Of a stretch of DNA of 64,000 nt, positions 25,098-33,303 are shown one piece after another. The translations under genes were made by a program, and so were the position numbers. The notes beneath the pieces were generated by a model, which saw nothing but the letters and a program-made list of their open reading frames with translations, was not told where the DNA came from and made no database searches. How positions within the stretch are numbered: position 1 is the stretch's first letter; every line of letters starts with the position of its first letter. This DNA comes from Streptosporangium brasiliense (GTDB lineage Bacteria > Actinomycetota > Actinomycetes > Streptosporangiales > Streptosporangiaceae): positions 2,542,001 through 2,606,000 of the forward strand of contig NZ_JAUSRB010000002.1 in the NCBI RefSeq assembly GCF_030811595.1, given 5' to 3'.

Positions 25098-25984
25098 GTC
25101 TTGTATCGCTGTGCGCTATGCCTAGACACCTATTCGTCAACCAACGCACTATGGAGTCAGCCCTTTCGGAGGTAGCCATGCATGAAGGTTCGGGGGATTC
25201 GCTAAGCCAGAAGTGGACCACGGCTGCCCAGCCATTGGGCAGTCTGCCCTTTGAGGCGGAGCGACTTCCCCCGCTTCCGCCTGTTTGGAGCGCTCCGACA
25301 GCCACCACACCGTTGAGCGGCGTGTGGAAGCGGCTGGACGGGAAGATCAAGGTGCGATGCCTTGCCAGTGCCTGCGAGGACAATCTCCACTGCTTCAAGC
25401 TCGGTAATAAGTTGGCAACGGTGCTGGGCGCCGGCACATGCCGAGAGTGCAAACAGCCGCTCGTCTCCATGGAGCGCGTCGCGCAGCGGGATCTCGCAGA
25501 TATCGACCACACCTTCGCTGCGCTGCAGCGTGAGTGCATTCGTCACTACTTCTGGCACATCCCCTTCGGGCAGAGGGCATTGAACTATGCCCATCGCGCA
25601 GGCCGCCTGGCACTTGAGGAACGGATGCCTCGGCGGTTGCGATCGCGCATCGGCAAAGCTGAGCCGTTCCGCGACGGCACACAGACGCCGATTGCCACCG
25701 AGAAGGCAGACGCGCTTGATTACTCCATGCATGCCGTGGCGGCCTGCTGCCGGAAGTGCGTGGAGTACTGGCATGGCATTCCGGTGGGGCAGCCTCTCAC
25801 TGAGGAGGAGATCGCCTACCTCGCAGAGCTAATGCGTCGCTACCTTCAGGCTCGCCTGCCTGACTTGGATGACCAACCGCGGAAGATTCCTAGCCGACCG
25901 AAGGCTGATACGGTGCTGCGCCTGCCCACAGCCAGACCTCACGAAGCCATCACTCTGAAGCACCAGCACCCTCACGCCTCTTAA
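25094..25984 (+). CDS. DUF4186-like protein with N-terminal extension
   Basis: 296 residues from GTG 25094, which overlaps the previous stop (GTGA). The N-terminal 100 residues contain CLASACEDNLHCF and CRECKQPLVS, Cys pairs that may bind zinc. The C-terminal half reads AVAACCRKCVEYWHGIPVGQPLTEEEIAYL, which resembles DUF4186 (CCRxCxxxWHGIPKG). Function unknown. Tight coupling to the XRE-ImmA gene makes it the third component of one operon. Confidence 0.6.
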   Translation: MSLVSLCAMPRHLFVNQRTMESALSEVAMHEGSGDSLSQKWTTAAQPLGSLPFEAERLPPLPPVWSAPTATTPLSGVWKRLDGKIKVRCLASACEDNLHCFKLGNKLATVLGAGTCRECKQPLVSMERVAQRDLADIDHTFAALQRECIRHYFWHIPFGQRALNYAHRAGRLALEERMPRRLRSRIGKAEPFRDGTQTPIATEKADALDYSMHAVAACCRKCVEYWHGIPVGQPLTEEEIAYLAELMRRYLQARLPDLDDQPRKIPSRPKADTVLRLPTARPHEAITLKHQHPHAS

Positions 25985-26012
25985 AGAATGGGTGAGGTTG
26001 CATACACCACCT

Positions 26013-26543
26013 TCATAGCGCGGGTGGTGTCAGCGACAGGTAGTCGAGAATGCAGGCGTCGATCTCAGTAGGTGACAGTTCGCTGTCAATGACAAGATCG
26101 GCCACAGCCTGTACATGGCTTAGTGACGCCTCGACAGCATGGTTTCCTGTCCCTGGGGGGTCACCCCGTGCTTGCATCCGTGTGTGCTGCGCGTGTTGAT
26201 TGAGCATGAGGTAGACAGTCACGATGCGGGCGTCAGGCAGCTGGCGGCGTAGTTCTTCGATCGCTTCTGCGTGGCGTACGCCGTCGACCACGAGAGTATG
26301 CGTATCAGCAGGCACGTCTGTGAGTAGAGTCTCGATAAACGGTGGCCAGCCAGCGGCAATGAGCTGTAAGCCCAGTTTCTGCAACGCTGCTCTATTTAAA
26401 GCGTGCCCATTCTGTATGGCGTGGCTGCGGACCACCTCACCGAAGCTGCGCACAACAGCGCTCGAAAGATGAGTCGCTAATCGCCGTGCAGTACTGGTCT
26501 TGCCGCTGGCCATTTTGCCGCTCAGGCAGACCACTAATTCCAT
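26013..26543 (-). CDS. P-loop nucleotide kinase-like protein
   Basis: 176 residues. MELVVCLSGKMASGKTSTAR has a Walker A P-loop, LVVDGVRHAEAIEELR a Walker B-like strand, and the C-terminus has a lid-like MQARGDPPGTGNH. Length and layout fit small (deoxy)nucleoside-monophosphate or nucleobase-DNA kinases. It is the last gene of a tight four-gene run and overlaps the ASCH-like gene by 10 bp. A substrate in nucleotide or modified-base metabolism is inferred from context. Confidence 0.7.
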   Translation of the reverse strand: MELVVCLSGKMASGKTSTARRLATHLSSAVVRSFGEVVRSHAIQNGHALNRAALQKLGLQLIAAGWPPFIETLLTDVPADTHTLVVDGVRHAEAIEELRRQLPDARIVTVYLMLNQHAQHTRMQARGDPPGTGNHAVEASLSHVQAVADLVIDSELSPTEIDACILDYLSLTPPAL

Positions 26544-27055
26544 GATAAGGACAATTGCTCATTGGACTCCTGTGTGCAGCCATCGCGCAAGACCAGCCAC
26601 CCGCGGCGGTCCTGCTTATCTACCCGAAGTGGCGTAAGCTGCCGGACGTCAGCGATTCCAAGGAGAGTTGCGTAGCGCTTGTCCGTTCGGGCGGCCCAGA
26701 ACTCGCTATCAGCGCAGATGGCATCACTGTAGTTGCTGATAAGTCTGGAGATCTCTCGTGTATTTAGCTCGATGAACTCTACGGATTCGACACTGAAGGA
26801 CGCCACGATCGGACCCGCTTTGAGCAATACAGTGTCACCAACTGCCACCCGACGATAAGGAGAAATTAATGGCTTGGAGAAGCGAGACTCAATGGTCTTC
26901 TTGCCTTCGAGTATGTAGGTGAGGAAGGGTTCGACCATGCAGGCGATATGGATGCCGGATGATGAGCTTCTGTTGTCGAATAGGTTCAGCCGATTCCAGT
27001 CATCACGGGTTCGGGTGGCTGCGGCAATCTGGTGGAGGATGCGCGGTTCTATCAT
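26534..27055 (-). CDS. ASCH/PUA-like domain protein
   Basis: 173 residues from ATG 27055, overlapping the stop of the gene before it (ATGA). FLTYILEGKKTIESRFSK followed by VAVGDTVLLKAGPIVASFSV is the ASCH pattern: the Lys-x-x-Glu-x-Arg turn then G-D-x-h-h strand. ASCH modules bind RNA or modified nucleosides, and some hydrolyse acylated cytidines. Residues 1-37 are an extra helix. In this operon it could read or edit a modified base; that is inference. Confidence 0.68.
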   Translation of the reverse strand: MIEPRILHQIAAATRTRDDWNRLNLFDNRSSSSGIHIACMVEPFLTYILEGKKTIESRFSKPLISPYRRVAVGDTVLLKAGPIVASFSVESVEFIELNTREISRLISNYSDAICADSEFWAARTDKRYATLLGIADVRQLTPLRVDKQDRRGWLVLRDGCTQESNEQLSLSWN

Positions 27056-28260
27056 GGTACTTGAAGATCCTTTTGTATCGTATGCTCCTGAAACTCAACA
27101 AGGAGCAAATGAAAGAGTCGGCTGGCTATACGGCTGGTCAAGCGTAGTTTGCGGGCGTGATTTCGTGTACTTGCTTCACTAAATTGCGAACGCATAAGAT
27201 CGCTGTGACAAAGATCAATAAGTTTGCTAATTGCGCGGTCGTGAGTTAAAGAAAATACGCGGTTACCGCTTGTCCATAGACCTATTTGCTGGCGGATGGG
27301 GTCGCGCCGGCTGACTGTGTCGAGAACATCTCCGGCCACAAGAGATCCGAGATCAGTTCCCTTGGTGTGTCGAGTCTTGATGCGGACTGGTCCGAATCGG
27401 CAATCTCGCCAAAGTTCCATATCAAGATCCGAGGGACGGGACATATTGGAATCGGCAACCTTTTCGAGCACTAACACATCGCCGGCACGCCAATCCGTGG
27501 GGACAGGTAAGTGAGGCGCGGTTACCTTGAGCGATGAGGCTTCGAAATGGGGCATGCGGTAGCGAACGTGGCCCACACCGACGTCGACGCAGGCAAACCC
27601 CAGCTGGGGCAAGTCGTCGAGCAAGGTGGCACGCTCCTCTGCAGCACCAGGGCGAGTGGCCATTGTCGGTTGGCACAGTAGGATACGCGCACCGATCATG
27701 CATGTGTGGTTAGTTGCCATAAGAAAGGCGCGTGTTTCTGCCGGATACCACGGGGGGTCGACGATCGCGACACGTGCTTCCAGAGCTGGGGGATCCGTCC
27801 TCATCAAGTTGATGCAGTACACGTGCGGTATCCCTGCCAAAGCAGTGGTCGCTGCGGAGTTTCCTTCCAGAAGCACATGTCTGAATCGGTTGTAACGTTC
27901 ACAGCCGAGGAGGAATGTCGTTGGTGTCCCTATATGTACAATTGGGGCACCGTCTGGGAGGTTCGCTGTCGCCCGGCCAAGAAGGGCGTGGGCTGCCGAC
28001 TCGGTGAAGCGCCACTCATAGTCCGCAGGGTGGGGCACTGGCAGCTCAACTGTCTGCCTAACCACGGGGCCAGGCATGACCGCGGCACGCGGACGTTGTT
28101 CGGCGACCTCTATTAGCCATAATTGGGCAAGCGTTGTCGGATAGTAGCCAGGCGACAAGCGCAGCACTGCTTGGAGGTCGCCGCGTACCTCCTCATCTAG
28201 CGACTGCAGCCAAGCAAGGGCCTGGGCTGTGAACTCCTCGTTCTCTGAGTCGAACCGCAT
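27052..28260 (-). CDS. Methyltransferase-like protein with DPPW motif
   Basis: 402 residues. Residues 105-175 look like the core of a Rossmann methyltransferase: PIVHIGTPTTFLLGC (AdoMet loop position), HVLLEGNS, and VAIVDPPWYPAET with DPPW at 168-171, the catalytic motif of N6-adenine/MT-A70-type enzymes. N- and C-terminal parts are not recognised. The start ATG has an AAGGTTAGGTGC upstream, 5 bp behind the radical SAM stop. It is coupled to the ASCH gene. The base it might act on is unknown. Confidence 0.65.
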   Translation of the reverse strand: MRFDSENEEFTAQALAWLQSLDEEVRGDLQAVLRLSPGYYPTTLAQLWLIEVAEQRPRAAVMPGPVVRQTVELPVPHPADYEWRFTESAAHALLGRATANLPDGAPIVHIGTPTTFLLGCERYNRFRHVLLEGNSAATTALAGIPHVYCINLMRTDPPALEARVAIVDPPWYPAETRAFLMATNHTCMIGARILLCQPTMATRPGAAEERATLLDDLPQLGFACVDVGVGHVRYRMPHFEASSLKVTAPHLPVPTDWRAGDVLVLEKVADSNMSRPSDLDMELWRDCRFGPVRIKTRHTKGTDLGSLVAGDVLDTVSRRDPIRQQIGLWTSGNRVFSLTHDRAISKLIDLCHSDLMRSQFSEASTRNHARKLRLTSRIASRLFHLLLVEFQEHTIQKDLQVP

Positions 28261-28265
28261 AGCAC

Positions 28266-29363
28266 CTAACCTTGGATAGCGACATCGGGCATGGGTATCG
28301 CACGTTCCTTTGCGGAGAATCGGCTTCGTAGCTGCTCGTTCCAGATCAGGACAGCCGCTTCCTGAATGGCCAGCGCTCGTTGCTGTATCTCGCCCACTCG
28401 CGGTTGAACCACGCCAAAGGCCTCGATGCGGAGCGGGACAAGCCTGAGTGGCAGGTTGGGATGGATCTGCTGCAAGCGGTCCACGAAGGTCGTCATTGCC
28501 TGGGCCAGGCCACGATCGTGGCTGGCAGTGAACGTTGCGTAGGCATAGAGGTCGATCCCCAGTGCAAGCAACCTGCCAAAGAGCTCGAACTGGCGGTCAT
28601 ACAGATCGGGTTCGGCCTTGGTGTTGAAGGTGAATGAGTCGGCGTCAAAGCCTTTGAAGCAGCAGACACGGCCATAGAGCCGGTAGTCGGCAACCTCAGC
28701 TCGCTGCTGCAGAGTGAGATATCGCCAAAAGTAGTCATTGCTTAGGTTGTCATCCGACCATAGGTAGACCTCGTCCTGTAAGCCGCGTTTAGCCAGAGCG
28801 TCCATCATCCAAGGAATCCACTCCGGTATGAGGTCAGGTTGTCCGCCAGAGCAGTCGATGACCAGGGGACGCTCTGGCTCAGCGAGGTACATGTTGACAA
28901 GCTCATCGGCGGTCAGCCAGGAGGCGCGGGATTCGTTAGCGGAGAGAAGATTGAAGGGAACGAAGCAGTACCAACACCGCCAGTTGCAGGCGGCATTTTG
29001 GAAGACTTGTGCGTTGCTCGCGGTGGCCGGGGACACACCGAGTCGACGCGATGCTGGCAGCAGTGGCAGCGGGTTCGCAGGCCAGGGGGCCGGAGTCTCG
29101 ATGCGGAAGTGCCGGATCCGGCCGTGACCGCCGCAATTTGGCGGCTCCGATAGATCCCTCTCCTGCGAGGATCCCTCAATGCGTGAAATGAGCAACTGGC
29201 GGGTGCTTGGACGAATCGAACGCTCCCGCAATGCGGTGGATAGATCGTCTGTCTTGATGCTGGCCATGGTCACCAACCCGTCGTATGCGTAGGTAGTTCG
29301 AGAGGTGCGCTCTCTAAGGGTTGACATTGCGTCCGTTAAGTGCTTTACCCCTCTATGGCTCAT
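28266..29363 (-). CDS. Radical SAM protein
   Basis: Up to 365 residues; Met at 29363, 29327 and 29267 are all possible starts, none with a clear ribosome binding site. CNWRCWYC at residues 126-133 is the CxxxCxxC iron-sulphur motif. VIDCSGGQPDL follows where the GGE-like SAM-binding motif is expected, and EVYLWSDDN continues the barrel. The last third is helical. It is not recognisable as viperin, a QueE or a maturase. It heads the operon with the DPPW, ASCH and kinase genes, which points to chemistry on a nucleotide or nucleic acid. Confidence 0.78.
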   Translation of the reverse strand: MSHRGVKHLTDAMSTLRERTSRTTYAYDGLVTMASIKTDDLSTALRERSIRPSTRQLLISRIEGSSQERDLSEPPNCGGHGRIRHFRIETPAPWPANPLPLLPASRRLGVSPATASNAQVFQNAACNWRCWYCFVPFNLLSANESRASWLTADELVNMYLAEPERPLVIDCSGGQPDLIPEWIPWMMDALAKRGLQDEVYLWSDDNLSNDYFWRYLTLQQRAEVADYRLYGRVCCFKGFDADSFTFNTKAEPDLYDRQFELFGRLLALGIDLYAYATFTASHDRGLAQAMTTFVDRLQQIHPNLPLRLVPLRIEAFGVVQPRVGEIQQRALAIQEAAVLIWNEQLRSRFSAKERAIPMPDVAIQG

Positions 29364-29549
29364 TTCGAGAATCGACTGGTGATGTGACTATGTACCCACA
29401 GTTTCAGCACCTGATTGATGCTGAAGCGGAATAACTTGTGCGCAGACCGCGATTGGCGGTACGCAAGGGTGCTCCTAGCACTCCAGCCATAGCTCGTGAG
29501 TCTGGGAAAGTTCGTGCGCATGCGAACCTGTGGTCATAGGGCCACAACT

Positions 29550-30486
29550 AGAGGGTGTCTGAAAAGTCCCTGAATGGGCATGATGATGGCGTAGTGCCCC
29601 GTCTGGAAGTACGGGAGGCCGCCGATGTCGAGGAAGCGCGCTGCGTATCCGACGGATCTGTCCGATCCCGAATGGGAGACCCTTGCCCCGCTGATCCCGC
29701 CGGCCAAGCCGGGGGGGGCGTCCCGCGGTGCATGAGCGCCGGGAGATCATCAACGCTCTGGCCTACTGGCTGCGAGCCGGCTGCGCCTGGCGGCTGCTGC
29801 CCCACGATCTGCCACCCTGGCAGACGGTCTACCACTACTGGCGCCTGTGGCGGATCGAGGGCCGCTGGGAGCAGATCACGACGGTGCTGCGGGAACGCGA
29901 ACGCCTCAGGCAGGGCCGGCACCCGCTGCTCAGCGCGGGCATCGTGGACAGCCAGAGCGTCAAGACCACCGAAAAGGGGGGCTGCACGGCTACGACGGCG
30001 CCAAGAAGGTCAACGGCCGCAAACGTCACCTGCTCGTTGACACGCTTGGGATCGTCTGCAAGACGCACGTGAGCGCGGCGAACCTCAGTGACCGGGACGG
30101 GGCAGCGGTGCTGCTGACCGGCCTTGGCGACTCCTTCCCGCGTCTGGCCTACGGCTGGGTGGACCAGGGGTATCGGGGGCCGTTCTTGCAATGGGTCAAG
30201 CAAGTCACCGGAATCACCTTGCAGGTGGTCGTCCGACGCGATGGCGGGATGCGATCCACCTGGGCGCCCGTCGGGGCGCCGCCCCGGATCGTGCCCCGGT
30301 TCGCCGTGGTCCCGCGCCGCTGGGTGGTGGAGCGCACGTTCGCCTGGCGGGGCCGCTACCGCCGCCTGGCCAAGGACTACGAATACCTGCCCGCCACCTC
30401 CGAGAGCACCATCTACCTGGCGATGGCCTTCACCCTGCTCCACCGCCTCGCCCGAGCACCAATCTGACGCTTTTCAGACACCCTCT
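29550..30486 (+). mobile_element. IS5-family-like insertion sequence
   Basis: Bounded by 17-bp perfect inverted repeats AGAGGGTGTCTGAAAAG (29550-29566) and its complement (30470-30486). ACT on both outer sides may be the target duplication. The inside holds one DDE transposase in three frames. Confidence 0.88.
29625..30467 (+). pseudogene. IS5-like transposase with two frameshifts
   Basis: Starts MSRKRAAYPTDLSDPEWETL. An 8-G run near 29711 shifts the frame to HERREIINALAYWLRAGCAW, and a 6-G run near 29978 shifts it back to HGYDGAKKVNGRKRHLLVD, ending in VERTFAWRGRYRRLAKDYE. The catalytic residues DSQSVKTT, the D of GWVDQGYRG and the E of VVERTF are all present. The shifts are in G runs, so slippage or sequence error are possible alternatives to true decay. 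Confidence 0.8.
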
Positions 30487-30492
30487 ACTGAT

Positions 30493-31639
30493 CTTTAATT
30501 CGTGGTGTTAAGCGATCATGTGACACTGCCGGTTTCTGGCGGTATGTCCAGGTCATGCGGTACGCGCAAGGCGGCGGGCTGACCGCCGCACAACGAGCCA
30601 AGCGCGAACAGGTACGGCTGTGCGCGGCCGAACTGTTCGCCCGCGGATACACCGACCTGCAGATCGCCAAGGAACTGCGCGTCAGCCGGATGTCGGCCAA
30701 CCGATGGCGCCGCGCCTGGGCGCACGGCGGCGGCGCGGCCCTGACCTCCAGGGGACCGGCGTCCCTGCCGCGGCTGAGCCAGGCGCAGTTCGCCCGGCTG
30801 GAGGCCGCGCTGCTGCGAGGCCCGGCCGCGCACGGCTGGAACGACCAGTACTGGACGCTGACCCGCATCCGGCGGGTGATCGGCCGGATGTTCCACGTGT
30901 CGTACTCCCTGCCCGGGGTGTGGAAACTGCTGACCCGCCATGGCTGGTCGTGCCAGGTGCCCGCGCGCCGGGCCCGCGAACGCGACGAGAAGGCGATCGA
31001 GGTATGGAAGGAGCAGGTGTGGCCGGCCGTGGAAAGACCGCGGCGGACCTGGGCGCGTGGGTCTGCTTCGAAGACGAGTGCGGGCGCACTTTGAGGCCGC
31101 CGATCGCCCGCACCTGGGCGGTGCGCGGCGCCACCCCGGTGGTGCGGGTACCGGGCCACCGCACGGGCAGGGTCTCCGTCGCGGCACTGGCCTGCTATCG
31201 GCCCGGCCGGCGCTCCCGGCTGATCTACCGGGTGCACCTTTACCGGCGGCGCAAGAACGAGGCGGCGAGCTTCACCTGGCGCGACTACCGGGACCTGATC
31301 ACCATGGCGCATCGGCAGCTCGGCGCGCCGATCGTGCTCATCTGGGACAACCTCAACCGGCACACCTGCCCGCAGATGCGGCAATTCATCGCCGACAACG
31401 CCGACTGGCTATGGGTCGTCCGGTTGCCGGCCTATGCTCCCGATCTCAATCCGGTGGAGGGCTTGTGGTCGCTGCTGAACCGTGACGGGCTGGCCAACCT
31501 CGCCGCCACGGGCCTGGACCACCTAACGCGCGTGATCAAGCGAGGCCTGAAGAAGATCCAGTATCGGCCGTATCTGATCGACGGCTGCCTGGCCGGGACC
31601 GGCCTGCTTCTCAAGCCGCTGTAACTTCACGCATTAAAG
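30493..31639 (+). mobile_element. IS630-family insertion sequence
   Basis: Imperfect terminal repeats CTTTAATTCGTGGTGTTA (30493-30510) and TAACTTCACGCATTAAAG (31622-31639) enclose the transposase. It begins only 6 bp after the preceding IS. Confidence 0.75.
30555..31624 (+). pseudogene. IS630 transposase in two frames
   Basis: The N-terminal part (from 30555) holds a double HTH (YTDLQIAKELRVSRMSANRW). The frame changes at GGAAAGA (31031-31037). The catalytic part continues with LGAWVCFEDECG, IVLIWDNLNRH and DLNPVEGLWSLL, giving D, D, E. Many IS630 elements use a programmed shift at an A run, so this could be functional rather than broken. Product about 355 residues if fused. Confidence 0.78.
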
Positions 31640-31684
31640 TCCTCTGTGTCTCTGCTGTGACGCCCGGCTGGGCGTGAAAATAGG

Positions 31685-31865
31685 GGACGGTCGCCCGCCG
31701 CCGTCGGTTTGATCTTGGTGCCTGGCTGAGGCCGCGTTAAAGTCTGACGCCGGGAGCTGGATCAGGGGCCCCGCATTGCCGCTTCGAGCGCGAGAGTCCG
31801 ATTCTCTCTTGCCCCGCAGCTCCCGCGGGCGGCCTCCACCCCCGAGCCGAACAGGGACCGCCCCC
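31685..31865 (+). ncRNA. Possible IS110 bridge-RNA region
   Basis: About 180 bp noncoding DNA precede the transposase inside the element, the place where the bridge RNA of IS110-group elements is encoded. It contains self-complementary stretches, for example GAGCGCGAGAGTCCGATTCTC. I did not fold it; the call rests on position. Confidence 0.25.
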
Positions 31866-33154
31866 ATGAATGAGCTCACCGAAGAGCCGACAGAGCTGGT
31901 CGAACGCATCTGCGCGATCGACATCGGCAAGACCGCGCTGGTGGCATGCGTGCGGGTGCCGCACGAGGAAAAGCCCGGCAGACGCGTGCAGCAGGTCCGC
32001 GAGTACGCGACCTTGACCTCCTCACTGCTGGAACTGGCCGACTGGTTGCGCTGCCAGCAGGTGCAGAAGGTCGGGTCGCGATGGAGTCCACCTCCACCTA
32101 CTGGAAACCGGTCTACTACCTGCTGGAGGCGGAGGGCTTCGCCTGCGAACTACTCAATGCCAAGCACGTCAAGAACGTGCCCGGTTGCCCCAAAACCGAC
32201 AAGCTGGACGCGGTCTGGCTGGCCAAAGTCGTCGAATGCGGCATGTGCCGGCCCAGCCTGGTGCACCCCCAGCCGATCCGCCGGCTGCGCGACCTGACCC
32301 GATATCGGCGCAGCCTGGTGCGCGACCGCACCCGCGAGAAGCAGCGGATGGAAAAGCTCCTGGAAGACGCCCAGATCAAACTCTCCAGCGTGATCAATGA
32401 CATCTTCGGTGTCTCCGGGCGCAAGATGCTCCAGGCGATGATCGAGGGAGAACACAGCTCGAACGTTTTGGCCGAACTGGCCCTGGGTTCGATGCGCAAC
32501 AAGATTCCCCTGCTGAAAGAGGCGCTGCGCGGTCACTTCGATGACCACCATGCCTTCCTGTGCGCCAAGATGCTCGGCCGCATCGACGCGCTGAGCGGCG
32601 ACATCGCCGAGGTCACCGCCCGGATCGAAGAGTTGATCGCGCCGTTCGCCGCGGCGGCCGAACGCCTGGACGAGATCACCGGGGTCGGAGTGACCTCCGT
32701 CCAAGAGTTGATCGCCGAGATCGGCGTGAACATGGCCGCCTTCCCCACGGCCGGTCATCTGGTGTCCTGGGCCAAGTTCGCCCCTATCGACAAGAACTCC
32801 GCGGGCAAGAAGAAGGGCGGCTCCACCGGCAAGGGCAACCCCTGGCTGGCCGCCACCCTCGGCGAGATCGTCGTCGTCGCGGGCCGCACCGACACTTTCC
32901 TCGGCGCCCGCTACCGCAGGCTGATCAGACGCCGGGGAAAGAAACGCGCGATCGTCGCGCTAGGCAACAGCATCCTCACCATCGTCTGGCATCTGCTGTC
33001 CGACCCTGATGTCCGCTATCAAGATCTCGGTGCCGACTTCTACGAATCAAAGATCAACAGACAGCGCCGGGAACGTGACCTGGTCCGCCAACTCGAACGT
33101 CTCACCGGCAAGAAGGTCACCCTCGACCGGCCCGACCAGCAGCCTGCCGCCTGA
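31866..33154 (+). pseudogene. IS110 transposase with a one-base deletion
   Basis: Starts MNELTEEPTELVERICAIDI with the DEDD-type first Asp in AIDIGK. Near 32073 one G is missing and the frame changes to AMESTSTYWKPVYYLL, then DKLDAVWLAKVV, and a C-terminal transposase_20 part with ITGVGVTSVQELIAEIG and the catalytic-Ser region FAPIDKNSAGKKKGGSTGKG. Otherwise full-length, about 429 residues. The break makes this copy probably inactive. Confidence 0.82.
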
Positions 33155-33303
33155 CCGCCCCGCGGGCACAGCCTCATCCGACGATCACCGGCTGAGGTTC
33201 GCTGCCGCCTGCCCGGCTGAGGTCCTATTTTCGAGTCAGATCAGTAAGAGTTGGGGACCGAAGGGCGCTGCTATCCGGCTGGAGTGATCCATGCCGCCAT
33301 CTA

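Larger units (their letters stand above)
31676..33232 (+). mobile_element. IS110-family insertion sequence
   Basis: GAAAATAGG at 31676 and its complement CCTATTTTC at 33224-33232 flank an IS110 transposase. IS110 elements often lack true inverted repeats, so exact ends are uncertain. The noncoding 31685-31865 lies upstream of the transposase. Confidence 0.6.

Noticed and set aside
28266..29363. Radical SAM protein as a prokaryotic viperin
   Set aside because: The CxxxCxxC motif fits any radical SAM enzyme; I see no other viperin signature, and the ASCH and methyltransferase-like partners are not typical of viperin loci.
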